A stretch of 64,000 nucleotides of DNA from Gnetum montanum (GCA_015680685.1 MNCI01023302.1:100145-164144); one strand, 5' to 3'; shown: positions 45,096-57,020, counted from the stretch's first letter. The notes: generated by a model from the letters alone, not told the origin. Numbers and translations: made by a program.

Positions 45096-46526
45096 AAAAA
45101 GAACAAATTGAAAGAATTCTTCAATTGATGTCCATGCATGCTTACTCTTTCAAATCTTTCCCTTCCAACTTAGTCATGAGGGAGATGGCCATCCGTGCTA
45201 ACATTGTACGAAGTGGCTCCTTAGTTTTTTAGTCCTTTTATTTTACACCATTTTTTATACCTTTTCTATTTTTTGAATATTTAAAAAAAAAATTATATTT
45301 TTCCTTATTTTGGCTTTTCTTATGTGTCTTCTTTTTCTTCATTGTCATCAAGAGTTATCATTGAATTGTGACATTGATTAATGAAACATTCCTTTTTACA
45401 TGATACTAGGCAATGAACCCACAACATTTGCCCATTCCACTACAACTCCATGGTGTTTCTTTTGTTCTAGAAGCATGGGTTCCTTTTTCATAACAACTTT
45501 GAATGCACTCAAAACCTTGATGCTTCCAAACTTAGAATGAATTAAGTGGAATTGGTAAGGGTGTGGCTTCAAGGGGATTTGTCACCTTTTGTACCTACAG
45601 ACTAATTGGAGTTCTTTGGGTGTTCACACCAATTTCTCACCATTACTACCGTTGACCAATAACATGAAAGAATGTCTTTGCATGGTGTGGTTCTCATGAT
45701 AAAAAATACATGAAAATTTAAAGCACATCCCTTAGACAAAATAATGGGTTCCAAGTACTAGTTATGGGGCTAGAAAGACATGTTACCTATGCCTAAGCGT
45801 ACCCTTGTAATTAAGGCCTTCTTCACTTCCTGCTTCTCTTTTCTTCTCTGTTTTTGAATGGTGGATGATCATTGTGGTGTCCATAAGCTCTGGGGAATTT
45901 GAATAGTCTTAAGGTATTGATGTGAAGACACTAGAAGTGAACAGTCTTAGTTCCAACTAAAGATGTGATGTCTCCAAGATCACATTAATTACAAAATCCA
46001 CAAGGACCTTATGTGATCAGCATAACAAAATCCATTCCATCTTATTTCTCCTTGTTACTTCAATACATTTTCCATCTCACTACCTATTTTCATGTTTAAT
46101 TAATACTTTCATTTAGATGTGTCTTGATTCTTTGGTGGTATCTTGGGTGATTTGATTTTTAACAATCTATAGCCATTGATCATCCTTGGGGACCATGGAC
46201 TCCTTGGTATGAGGGCATGCAAGGACATTAAAGGCATGAGCTCGCTATGGGGAGGACCCACTTGCATACCCATTGTCTTGGATGGTTAATTTTCCTATCC
46301 CTTAGTTGTTTCACTCTTAAACCCATCATCTTCCATCATGAAACATCCAATTTTTTGCACTTCCTAATATTTTTTAACCAATCTTTAATTCCAACCGCTT
46401 GCCAAGCCCTCTTCAATTTTTTACTTAATCTAGGCTTTTCTAGCTTCCTCGTAGTTTCATTTTCATGGCAAAAATCTCTTTTTATACTTAGTTTTTTAGA
46501 TGTGAAAATTTCTCCATATAGCTATG

Positions 46527-46600
46527 TCGATGCTCCCATTGATGTAGCCCTATGCATCAACACATCCCCATCAATCCATGGAATAAATACTATAAATACA
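46527..46600 (+). promoter_or_regulatory. Internal promoter-like block of element 3
   Basis: GTCGATGC, CATTGATGTAG, TATGCATCAACA and CATCAATCCATGG stand in a row, followed by CTATAAATA (46590-46598). The words are those of this element's own LTR promoter (GATGCATCCCTATC, CAATGCATC, GCATTGATG upstream of CTATATAAAT). The position is the same as that of the GATATC block in elements 1 and 2. Confidence 0.5.
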
Positions 46601-46754
46601 TTATGGGAGTTAGCCAAATTTTCACATTTGCCTCAAAACGCTAGGGGATTTTTTACAATTTTAAGAGCCTAGAGCCTTTCTAGAGCCATAACTTTCTAAT
46701 CGCTCATTTGAATTCACTTGTTCTTCAACTCTTCAACTATTGAATATGTGCTTT

Positions 46755-46772
46755 ACACTGTGGGGGCAAACC
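46755..46772 (+). promoter_or_regulatory. Internal polypurine-like G tract of element 3
   Basis: ACACTGTGGGGGCAAAC lies 165 bases after the internal TATA box. The corresponding site in elements 1 and 2 (TTAGTYGTGGGGGA) is at about 190 bases. Flanking words (GAAATT/GAGATTTTTT) also align. Confidence 0.4.
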
Positions 46773-47279
46773 TATGGTTTATGATAGAAAAGTTTTGAGA
46801 TTTTTTCTAAATCCCCAAGGTTAATAAAATATCATTAAAATTATCAATTTACACTAAGTTAAACCTCATCAAAAAACTCAAGTATCTAAATAGATAAAAT
46901 AATACTAAAATAATCCATCCACCATGATCACAATCAACCTAATTATAACTTGCCCAAATGAGAAAAGGTATTAAAAGTATTAATAGTTATACATAAAACA
47001 CTAATCCTAGGTTATGCTGTGACTACATATGACACCAAAAATACCATAGGGTGAAGAACCATCCCAACCAAGGGAGAGGCAACCATGAGGGGAAAGGGGA
47101 GAGCAAGTGTAACAACAAAAACAAGGCAAAGCAAAGACACATGCAATAGGACCTCTTTGGGAGGAGCCCAAAGTGGAATCTATCCAATAGATTTCCATAG
47201 CTAAAATAGGCCAATCAAGATAAGAAGATGTACCAAGGCCTACACCAAATGGTCACTTTGACCAAGGCCTACCTGAAGC

Positions 47280-49860
47280 AAATCTAATTTAAGGAAATTT
47301 AGAGTTCAATTCTTCAAGAACTTAACTTTGATGCCTTCCTGGACTTGGCACCAGAGAAGGTTAAGATCCAATTACATGGGTCCCCCATGTGGCCCATTTT
47401 CACTTTCACTGGAAAGTGATACATGGGGAAAACCTATCTTTTATGGAATAATGAATAGGTAGAAAGCAGTGTATCTTACTTGGTTGAGGTCATTGCAGAG
47501 CCCCTAGGACTGCTTAATACCTGGGCAACATTGTTAGATATCTTGAAGCAAGTAGATCCTAAAGCAAAGAAAAAATGGATTAAATGATGCTATAGGGTAA
47601 CTCATAAGGAGTACAAAACACTAACTAAGGTAGAGAGAGGTTACTTCAAAATTTTGGTCTACCACCTAAACCCAATGATGAGGCCTAACAATGTGATTAC
47701 CTTCTCCACCTATGTGTGCACCTCTCTAAGCAATAAATTTCCCATCAAGCTTTTGCATCTTATCTTCTTGTGTATAGAGAAGCAGTTCAAAGAGAATGAA
47801 TAAGGGAGGAAGACACTTCCCTTCCCATGCCTAATCAAAAAAATCTACTGAAGGGGAGGCATAGCTTGATACACTAATGAAACCATCCATCATGCTCCTA
47901 TAGCCTCTTGGTAGGAGATGATGAAGGATAAAGCACCAACCAAACTAATTAAGGACGAGCGGCCACCACCACCACCCACTAGAGAGATAATTTTGGAGAC
48001 TCATGTAGCCATTAAACACATGAAGAAACTCTATGAGAAACTCTTACAGTAGCAGAAAAGAGAACCAAGTGGTGGTGAACCATCAATCTATCAACCAACA
48101 TTAAGCCATCTTAACAAAGTGACTAGAACAGTAAGTTTGCTAGAAGAGACTACCTCCTTATTTTCCATTCAAAGAATGCAAGGGCTTGCAAGATTGAACC
48201 TAAATGCACAATAGGTTACGATGTTCATCCCTTGAAAATAGAAGTTCCCTAAAATTTTTGGAAATGCTACAATATTCTTGATGTGTTTGGAGAAGTACCA
48301 GGGAGCTATTTTCCTAGTAATGTAGCATCAGAAATAGGAAATGAAGCTAGAGGTGGTGGCTAACAGGGCAGAACCACTAAACGGATCTGCAGTAGTGATG
48401 CCAAACATCGTTGCACTAAAATATGTGCATGCTTCCACAAGAGCGGCAAGCAAGAGGCTAAGCATAGCCCAACACAAAGAAATGTTGGATTGACTAGTGG
48501 GGACTAAGAAACTACTTCTAGAGATCTTTGATCTCCTAGATGAAATAATTGCAACCTTATCAAAGATACTCAAAACAAAGAGCAAGCTCATCATCTCCAA
48601 CATCCAACTCAACATAGTTACCAACTCAACAAAGGTTAGCTATTGAGGTTGCAAAATTGAGAGCCCATTTGGTCAATTCCACCATTCTCAACAAGATCAT
48701 CACGTGGGATGAAGCTTTCTTATAGCTTCAGCACCAAATAAAAGAGGCTAAGAATGCCAAGGAAATGATGGTCTTTGATGAGTTCTTATTGAAAGAAATT
48801 TCTATCCACATTAATACAGACTTGGTACAAGTCTATAAGGAGAACCTAAACTTGATCAAGGACATCCATTGCTTGAATAATGTCAGGGAGAAAAAAGACC
48901 AGATGTCCAAATTTATGAGATAGCAGTAGGAGTAACTCACTAAGGTAAGCATGGACCTATGGAGGTTGATAGTGGAAAACCATAATCTATTAATGGATAA
49001 ATTTTGGGCACTTCACCAAAAAATAGCCATTGAGGTAGCCACCTAGAAAAATGAGCCCTAAAATTCAAACTTGTGAAAAATCACTATAAGGACCAGCTTG
49101 GGCTCCTCAAGGAGATAAACAAGAAAGAGATTCAACTGGCTAAGGAAAAAATAAATGAGATCCTTAAATAGCTTCAATAGAGAGGTGACATATGGTAATT
49201 GATCTTTCATAGTCTCAATGCCTACAACAAAGTAGAAATCCACTTGAAGGAGTTGCAAATATAAGAGATGATAGAATATATGGAGCTTGTCAACCTCCAT
49301 TACACAAACTTGGCGATGCTAATAGCTGAAAGGCCAAGGAAAAATTGGAGAAGTAGGTGGCTAGCTCATACCTCCTCTATGAGGCTAAGTTCAAGCATCA
49401 CAAAAATATCAAGTAGAAGCTAAAGATGGCTAATCTGGAGATTGAAGTTCTCAGAAGCTAATTTACTAATCAACGATCAATTGGTAAGAACCTAACTAGA
49501 AGAATGAATTACTACCATGAACTACAAAACCTTGAAAAGGCATTCGACATTGAATGTAAACAATTCACATTATGATTTATCAACATCAAGAAGTTGTTCC
49601 TAGTAATGCCCTATTTGTGGGGCATCCTCATACCAATCCACATTGGTGAAGCCGAATAAACTAGGTACGACCAATGGAGTAAGGATGAGAACATGAACGC
49701 ATTGCTAGATGCCTTTCATTTTTCATGAGAAGCAGCACCTACAACAAGCCAGCCACAGCCACAACCTTAGCCTCAGCTACCACCACCACAAGTGCTAGAG
49801 CATAGAGAAGGTCCTTCAGCATCCCAAGAGCCTTCACCTCCTAGCATTGTTTGATCTTCT
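47280..49860 (+). pseudogene. Extra 3' ORF of element 3: plant-transposon-type domain plus coiled coil
   Basis: Diverged homologue of the second ORFs of elements 1 and 2. Readable blocks: NFDAFLDLAPEKVKIQLHGS then PMWPIFTFTGKWYMGKTY (47320-47440), YFKILVYHLNPMMRPNNVI (47640-47700), LPFPCLIKKIY (about 47815), matching LPFPCLIRKLC of element 1. From about 47980 on it is a long charged, helical region, with LLEETTSLFSIQRMQG, SKRLSIAQHKEMLD and LLLEIFDLLDEIIATLSKIL. It ends in a Q/P-rich tail near 49740-49850. Stops are numerous. There is no hydrophobic fusion or transmembrane segment, so an envelope function is not supported by sequence. Confidence 0.7.
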
Positions 49861-50064
49861 CTTTGTCTTCGACAATTAAAGGATCGTTGTGGGTTATTTT
49901 TGTAAGGGTGTCCAATTTTGTTATCTTTTTGTTAATTTTTGTAAATCTGTATAATTCGGCACTCAAACTCAGTCAAGTAGAGTCTATCAATCAAAAATTT
50001 CATACCTTTCCAATTTTGTAAGAAGCCTGACCCATTCTTATTCACTTGATCATGAGTTTTTATT

Positions 50065-50078
50065 CAGTCATGGGAGTA
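50065..50078 (+). promoter_or_regulatory. Polypurine tract of element 3
   Basis: CAGTCATGGGAGTA directly before the TG of the 3' LTR, weaker in purines than in element 1. Confidence 0.7.
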
Positions 50079-50977
50079 TGATAAATCATGTGACAGGCTA
50101 TGTCGATGGGCATGCGTTGATGTAGTCTTGTTGATGCATCCCTATCAATGCATCTATGCATTGATGTAGATGTGTCAATGTAGATCCATCAATGCTGTGT
50201 CTAGTCTTGCCTATATAAATGGGCATACCCACCACATTTATGGCATGTTAAGTCCATAGCATAGCCAAAGTCTTATAGTGTTCTTAGCCTAGAGTTATAA
50301 TATTTTCTAAGTGCCCCCATAGTGGAAGGTTAAGCAATTGTATGTATGTTTATTTAAACATCTTCTACTTGAACACATTGATGTGACCGACAATAAAGAC
50401 AAGATTCTTGACATTCCTTGTAGCACTTGGGATAGATTAGTGTTTATTTTAAGCACTTTACAATTAATTCAATTTACATTCTTATTTTAAATACTTAATG
50501 CATTTGATAATTAATTAACACATAAGTACGACCACTTTGAACATATCATTAATGCTTAATAACCCTAGTAGTGTTGTCGCTTGGTACATCCAATAGCCTA
50601 ACGCTTGGTACTGCAATAGCATTCATAATGAGTTTAGAATGTGCACAAAAGGTGGGCCCAAATGCTTATGTTAGGATAGTTAGATTAAGGGATTAGATAG
50701 TTAATTAGTAAATTTACAATTAATTACCTTTGTTTTTCACTTAGATTAGATAAAATAAAATATAAAAATATAAACAAAAATCATGTGCCTTGGCTTACGC
50801 TTAACCATACACTTGCACTTACACAAGCAAAGCCAAGAAGACACCAATTACATCTTGAGGTCACTACCTTTTCCCTTCAGTGCATTTAGGAACTAAAGTC
50901 CATGAAATTCAATCAAATCGCTAGTGCAACACTTGTGATCCATATGGTTGGGTGTAGGGACTACTTGCTATTCATCA
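50079..50977 (+). repeat. 3' LTR of element 3
   Basis: TGATAAATCATG to TTCATCA, 899 bases. A cluster of GATGCATC/CATTGATG words (50100-50190) precedes the TATA box CTATATAAAT (50211-50220). Poly(A) signal AATAAA at 50392-50397, followed by GACAAGATT as in elements 1/2 (GATCAAGATT). It ends with GGTTGGGTGTAGGGACTACTT, parallel to GGTTGAGTGTAGGGGTACCT in element 1. Confidence 0.92.
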
Positions 50978-51252
50978 CATACATAGTCATTTTTCCAGTG
51001 ATTTTATCCTTAGCAATTTTTGGCATTAAAAATTTCATTTTTTTCATTGTTTCTCTACCATTTGTGTAATGTGTATGGTAAGCTAAGTCTATATTTGATT
51101 AAATTATTTATGCCCCTTCATTTTGTAATCATTGATTTATCAAGGGTTATATTAATTTGAAGATCATTTACAGCTAGTGATAAGTATCCCAACATTTAGT
51201 TCGTGGAGGTGTTCTCGTAAAGGTGTAAAGAAAAATTCTACAAGAACATTTT
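50978..51252 (+). other. AT-rich sequence, possible LTR end of element D
   Basis: It leads to ...AAGAACA (about 51248), followed by a primer-site-like sequence, so it may be the right end of an LTR cut by element 3. No TATA box or word cluster is visible. Confidence 0.35.
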
Positions 51253-51272
51253 TGATACTAGAAGGAGGGCCA
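51253..51272 (+). promoter_or_regulatory. Primer-binding-site-like sequence of element D
   Basis: TGATACTAGAAGGAGGGCC. The same sequence with small changes stands at 56867 (element A) and 58951 (element B), each time 100-250 bases or more before gag. tRNA not assigned. Confidence 0.5.
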
Positions 51273-52379
51273 ATAGGATTTTTGATGTTTTGAACTTATT
51301 GGTTAGCATCATATAGGTCCTTTCCAACACTTAACAATTTTCTTACTCTTAAGAATTTTACTTAGTTTTATTTTATGTTCCCATTTACACTTGATATTTG
51401 TTTCTTAGTCTTATTTTCTATTCCCATTTATACTTGATATTTTTTTCTTATTCAATTTTTATGTAGGAGACTCTCTTTGATACCATGATAGGGTAAGGAT
51501 TTGACTCCTCCCAAGGCTCTTGGGTTTGTAAGCTAATGAAAATGAAAAAATCTCAGGCACTTACAACACCCATGATGTAACATGACTATAAAGTAGCATG
51601 TGTGAAAAGGAAGGTAAGCATCATACTACATGAGAATGAGCTAAGAAGGATGGCTGAATATGAGGTTTCCAATGATTTGGAACCTTTCTTGCCCAACCCA
51701 ACCACTCCATTAAGCTCACCCAATCTAAGCAAGTCATGGTAGTAGAGTATTTTCTTGCTAGGGATAAAATATAGGCCATGGCAAGTGGGATGAGGAAACA
51801 TCTCATTAAAAATCCCAACATCAATGCTTTTAGCCAAAATTTGTAACTCCATAATCAACATAGCAAAAGTCAGGTGTTAATATCTCTAATGGTAGGATGC
51901 AAATTCTCATACTTTATTACATGCTAGCCTTTATTATCAGCACACTACTAACCTATCCAACCCTGGTTTACTACACATTAATCTTATCAACTCTAATAAT
52001 CAATTTTTCATGCATGTTCTACAAACTATTACTCCTATTGTTTCTACTTCCACTATTGTAGTTCCATCTATGATTAACTTACTTCTTGTCTACAATTTAT
52101 TTCCTAATACTGCTATAGTTAATGCTACTCTCTTAGCATTAGAACAAATTGTTAATCCATCACTAAACGCTTTTTAACCAATATCACATATGCTAGAAAC
52201 TCAATCAGCACAAGTATCACTACCATTTCTTCCACCTATGCAAAATGTACCTCAATATAACACATCTCAAATTTCTATGCTAGCTACTATACCACAAGAA
52301 CCATTTTTCCCTCTCATAATCCCATTTTTGGTAATCCTCCTATTCCTTTAATTTTTAGTATTCCACTTGAACTAATGCT
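51273..52379 (+). other. Leader of element D
   Basis: Includes GGAGACTCTCTTTGATACC (51466) and T-rich stretches. From about 52000 on a coding-like gag N-terminus appears (rich in P, S, T, V), with no motif. Minus-strand frames at 51586-51861 are incidental. Confidence 0.4.
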
Positions 52380-53560
52380 CTTATTGCAAGACCTCATGTC
52401 TAGGCTTCACGTGAATGAAGGCCAAATGCAAAGTGCCATAGTGCTACATGGGGGGTAGTCCTATAGTTTCCATTACTAATCTCCTCATTGATCCCATCAA
52501 TCTTTTGATTCCTCTTGCTCAAGTTTCTAGTTGAATTTTATTACCAAATTTTACTAAGTATAATAGAGAATCTAATTCTATGAATCATATAATTAGCTTT
52601 TGCAACAAATACATGCTACTAGCCAATTATTTCCATACCATCCTTAGAAGCTTTTCAAACTCCTTAACTAGAAAAGCACTTGAATGGTATAGAATGCTTC
52701 CCCATGGATCTATCACCTCCTTGGAGAAACTCTTCATCATCTTCATGAAGAGGTTCAAGGGTAGTATCACTAAGAATAGTACTTTGCAAAGGATCCTATT
52801 AGGCTTACAATGAGTCCATATCTAAGTTTATCTCAATGTGAACATCAACAATCATGCAACTTTCACATCAACTGCCTAATGATTAGCTTCTAGATATTTT
52901 TTAGGAAGGTATGAATGACTAAATCAACCCCAAGCCACTTGGCCTTCATGACTCAATCACCTCCATTAAACACATTAAGGAAGTGGCCATTCAACATAAT
53001 GATCCAAAGTGGATCAACTTTAGAAAAAAAGCAAACAAAGTAGTAGGTCAATATAAGTCTACCCAAAATACTAATCCAATAGTGGCTTTGATGAATAAAA
53101 TTATAGCAATTCCATCATTAAGCAATGGAAGCAATGAGAAAAATAGGAATGCAAGTCCTAATTTGAAGCCTAATAGTGGTGGAAAAAGCATATTCAATAA
53201 TGGTGGGTAATTAAGGATGCCATAGAAAATTGATCCAAATATCATAAATTTCCAATGATGTATATGCAACTATAAAACACACTGCTAAATGATGGACACC
53301 TAACGCCTAGGCAAGTTTTAGAAGAAATGAGAGCCTGATTCAAAAGGCTTCATACCTTGGCCATTGATCCTTCCCAATGCATAGAAGGAGAGCCACCTAT
53401 TTCTAAGTGGTACAATCTCAACATGTTTTGCTATTATCATGAGGTTATAGGCTATTATACAAAGGATTTTAATGCTCTTAAATATGATGTTTAGGCATTG
53501 GTAGAAAAATAAGTGATCATATTCAATACTTCCATCCAACCTAGTAACCAAAATATGCTT
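52380..53560 (+). pseudogene. gag: gag relic of element D
   Basis: Open piece 52580-52813: capsid segment with ILRSFSNSLTRKALEWYRML and PHGSITSLEKLFIIFMKRF, the F-P-x-S-L-x-G-x-A-x-x-W-Y pattern of gypsy gag. The equivalent in element B is GKALDWYRTLPKASISSLED. Downstream pieces (52983-53210) are S/N-rich. A zinc-knuckle-like FCYYHEVIGYYTKDF region (53425-53475), with C-x-x-H kept and later positions changed, parallels YCHYHQLAGYSIDNY in element B. Several stops. Confidence 0.75.
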
Positions 53561-54449
53561 ATTTATTAGGATCCTCTAAATTCTCATTCAAGGATAATTT
53601 TAACTTTTCACTCATAACCCAAAGGAAGTTACCCATGAGCATCCTTGGCTATCCAAATGGATCCCTCCTACTACTAGTTCCCTACATCCTTTTACTTTAC
53701 CCCATCAAGACCTAAGAAGCCTCTTGTAATCAAACTCCCTTGGAATGAAGCCAACACTTCTCCTTCCAAGAACATATGAGGGACTCCATTAATCATTGGT
53801 ATAACTCTTCACATTGATGAAGTTCCTATGCCATCCTGGCCTACTTTCTCTTACCCTCCCTCTCCTCCAAGGAACAGAGTCCTCCTATCTTACCCTACAC
53901 TATGTACCCATCATATCATCCTTCATCTCTAACCAGGTCTCAAGAATCTTCCTTGCTCCCTAGCCCCACTTTGCCAATTATAATCCTACTAAGGGTCCAA
54001 AAGAAGGTAGCGACCATTAACAAGGGAAAAGAGAAGGAATTAGCTAGCATGCTAAACAAAAAAAAGTTTTATTCCAAGGTGCGTCAAATGCAAATCTCCC
54101 TACTTCCATTGTTATCTTAGCTCCACTAACCACATTTGACATTTCTCCCCTATTCCCACTTCCAAAAATCCAACTTCTAGAAATAGGATTGTACTGCAAA
54201 TTACTATTGCCATGAAGTCAAATTTGACAAACCTATCCCTCTTTGACTTCATTTCCACTTCAAAGGAACATTTTTTGGCATTGGAGGAGCTGCTAATGTC
54301 CATCACAGTGCATTTGGAAATTTAGCGTTATGTTCATATGATCTCATTTGTGCTTAATTATCGATGTTATGAGGTTGTTTGTTTGGTCTTTAAGGGAAAG
54401 AATATCAAAACACATCCTACAACAAGTGTCATATGCTAGCTTCTAATTT
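53561..54449 (+). other. Gag-protease linker of element D
   Basis: P/S/K-rich coding-like sequence (open frame 53902-54120) without a domain. It corresponds to the P/T/K-rich linker at 61320-61980 of element B. Confidence 0.45.
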
Positions 54450-54790
54450 ACATCACCATATGGATCAGATACAATGTGTCACTACCATTACTACGTATAG
54501 ATGATGGAGCCAAAACTAGTGTCATCTCATGGGCATTCATTGAGCATCTTAACTTCAAAAAACATGTCAAATACTCTAACTACAATTCTTCTCTAGTTTT
54601 GTTTCATGGTGCTAGAGTGAAAATCCTAGGAATGATAAAATTACCTTGTTTTATAGGGAGTATGATCATGTTTGAGTTTGTATTCTCTATTATTAGAAAT
54701 TCATCTAGAATTAATGCTATCTTAGAATGACCTTGGTTACTAAAACACCATAAATTTTTTGGACTCTCACAATTCAGCATAGTCTCAAAA
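54450..54790 (+). pseudogene. Protease relic of element D
   Basis: Open frame 54476-54730: LLRIDDGAKTSVISWAFIEH then LVLFHGARVKILGMIKLPCF and FSIIRNSSRINAILE. This is a retroviral-type aspartic protease. The active-site loop reads DDG, a form I also see in element B and know from other plant gypsy proteases, in place of DTG/DSG. The final ILGRPW motif is changed to ILExPW. The element ends here, cut by element A. Confidence 0.75.
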
Positions 54791-56861
54791 TTTAGGCAAG
54801 GATCACTACAAGCACGATGTCATGTTGGACTATGTAGACAACGTGGCACCCTAGAAGTCCTAATGCCTACAAGGTTGCTTTCAAGCCTATTTTCCACCCT
54901 CTACAGCACAGTCAACGCAGCACCCAGCCATGAGGCCACTTTACATGAAAAAGGCACTAGGGGTAAACCATGCAGTCTGACAAATTTTCTATCTCTCGGG
55001 TTGATATGCTTGCTACACCCTCTAGCTTATCCAGCTTGACACATGACCCAACCAATAGTCTACCTAGGGACCATGCTAGGAGCTGTCTAAAGTGTTCAGG
55101 ATGGAATAAATAGTTCAGCAAGTTTTCTAACTACAAAACCTGCTATGCTACGCTACGCTGCACAGCATAGTAGGCCATATGGAGACTGAACAAGCACCAA
55201 AGATGAAAATTGACAGTGATTCAACCCTTCGGGAGACTTGCTCCACTTCATCCTTGAAGCATGATCAACATGAATTAGGAAAATGTGGCAAATTTTTTCA
55301 AAAATTATCTTCATTCGAGTGTTACGTTGTGCTATGCTACACAGCGTAGCAGGGTGCTAGTGTGATGATGCCCCTGCTTAGACTGTTTTGACAAAGTAGA
55401 CATGATTGCCCATGCTTCAACCATCAAACATGCTTTCTTTGCTACCACACCAAGACATGACTAACACCTTATGAAAAAACCTTTGCAAACTAAGTTAGAG
55501 TGCAAGTTAAATAGAGTGCTACGCTATGCTATGCTACACAGCGTAGCATAGTGTAGCAGGGTCAGAATGCACAAAGGTCCTCTTCCAAGTGGTTCCTAGC
55601 AAAGGGATTTCACTTGGCCACACTCAGACCTTCAAGATTGCCTATCCCACTTTGCCCTCAAGATCCAAGCAAAGTTTCTTGATAAGGCATTGCAAATCAA
55701 GCAAGGACTCATGTCACACTAGCTGTTATATTGTGATATGCTCCATAGCATAACATAGTGTAGCAAGGACACAAAACACGAAAGTGTCCCAAGGATGAAC
55801 TCTGTAGGTCCCAAGACCTTTTGACATGGAAGGAAGTGATGCTAATTGTAGAAGTTTCTTGCAAGCTAGGCCTCAGATAGGTATCTTTGGTTTGTAGGTA
55901 AAATATATCTCAAGATTGGTGGCTATACTATGTAGTGTAGCACAACGTAGCGTGCAGGTGTTTAAGCTATGTTGATACGCTGGGCAACGTAAATAGCGTA
56001 ACACTCGTGTGGAAGCATCAAGATGTCTCTGGTTAGCTCTAGAACTTATTTCCAATGGTTATTTCTACTCCATCATCCCTTCAATAGACAAGATCAGCAA
56101 GTTTTCTCTGTTTTGCACCCCCTATTAATCTCCAAAGTTGTCCCTATGCTTGATCCTACTCATAAGAGCAAGGAAGACGTAGTCTTGGAGCATAGGCTCC
56201 ACTTTTCATTCATTATTGGCACTCTTTGTAAAAACATGGCAGTTCCCCAAATTTTCACACATGCAGTTTGAATGATATGGTCATGGCTTAGCCTAGCAGG
56301 TTTCACATCCAGCCTCATTACATTGCAGCGTAGCACATCAGCGTAACACTGTAGTGTAACACTACACAACAGTATGCCACAATCATGTTTGCACCATGTG
56401 GGACCCAGGCCACATGGCATCCAAACCATGTCTCTCTTCCAAATCTGGCTCTATAAATACCCCAACGAATAATGTTCAAGGGGTTGTCTTCGAAGATTGG
56501 CATTTTTAGCATTTGACTTTCTAGTGATTGGCTTTGAAAAAGAAACTGGCAAGGAAAAGGTTAGCAAACAGCAAACCCCAACAACTGCACTTCCCATATA
56601 TCTCTCAACCCAGTGAGGATCAGCTCATTAGTTTCTTTTAGCAAGCCATTGACAGCAGTCGAGGGGTTGTGACCATTGTTATTGTACACCATTGTTCATC
56701 AAAGGTTATTGTACACCGACTAAGTCCTTGTCTAATTGACTAGACCGTTTAGAGCACCCCATTTCCATTTTCTCTAGCATGACCCTCGCATGGATCTGGG
56801 GTTAGGCTGTATGCCTGGTAACCTCTCGATGTTCTAGCCACCGATGTTTTTGGTCACTCCA
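54791..56861 (+). mobile_element. LTR-like region of element A with spaced palindromes
   Basis: GC-richer than its surroundings. Six or seven self-complementary blocks of the GCTACGCTGTGTAGC type (about 55143, 55322, 55516, 55726, 55922, 55970 and 56318) precede the TATA box CTATAAATA (56451-56459). After it come CTAAGTCCTTGTC and CTAGCATGACCCTCGCATGG, aligned with element B (58798-58875). It ends near CACTCCA (56861), before the primer site. The left end is not defined; 54,790 is where protease homology of D stops. No second LTR of A exists in the window. Confidence 0.7.
55143..56362. repeat. Periodic palindromic blocks, about 180-205 bp apart
   Basis: Examples: GCTACGCTACGCTGCACAGC (55147), GCTATGCTACACAGCGTAGC (55330), GCTATGCTACACAGCGTAGC again (55525), ATATGCTCCATAGCATAACA (55736), CTATGTAGTGTAGCACAACG (55928). 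Intervals between the first five are about 180, 205, 205 and 190 bases. The intervening sequences share short blocks (AAGTTTCTTG, CCTTTGCAAACTAAG-like), so this may be an old tandem repeat of which the palindromes stayed best preserved. Confidence 0.7.
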
Positions 56862-56886
56862 CTTTTTGATGCTAGAAGGAGGGCCT
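56862..56886 (+). promoter_or_regulatory. Primer-binding-site-like sequence of element A
   Basis: CTTTTTGATGCTAGAAGGAG directly follows the LTR end. It is shared with elements B and D. Confidence 0.55.
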
Positions 56887-57020
56887 TCTTTGTGCCATTT
56901 TCATGCATCACGGGTAATCCTACATGTTGTATGTACCTCATCACCTACTAGCATGGACATGACACCCTTGAGGTTGTCTACGCATTAGGTGGTGCAGACT
57001 GGTCACAACCTCAACCCTCC

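Larger units (their letters stand above)
45096..47270 (+). other. Untranslated stretch of element 3 between integrase and extra ORF
   Basis: Blocks align with the middle of elements 1 and 2 (CTAGAAAGACATG at 45771, GGGGAGGACCCACTTGC at 46239). Open frame 46247-46672 has no recognisable domain and spans the promoter-like block, so it is not called a gene. An internal promoter-like block and a G tract are listed separately. Confidence 0.6.
38154..50977 (+). mobile_element. Element 3: Athila-type gypsy element with gag, pol and extra ORF
   Basis: 12.8 kb. 5' LTR 38154-38959 (left end missing), primer site, gag, protease, RT, RNase H, integrase, a 2.2 kb untranslated stretch with internal promoter-like block, extra ORF, polypurine tract, 3' LTR 50079-50977. 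All domains are decayed, but the order is complete. It shares LTR ends, priming sites, gag and extra ORF with elements 1 and 2, which lack its pol. No target duplication can be tested because the left end is lost. Confidence 0.9.

Noticed and set aside
18369-49860. Naming the extra ORFs env
   Set aside because: Position fits Athila env-like ORFs, but no signal peptide, fusion peptide or transmembrane segment can be read.
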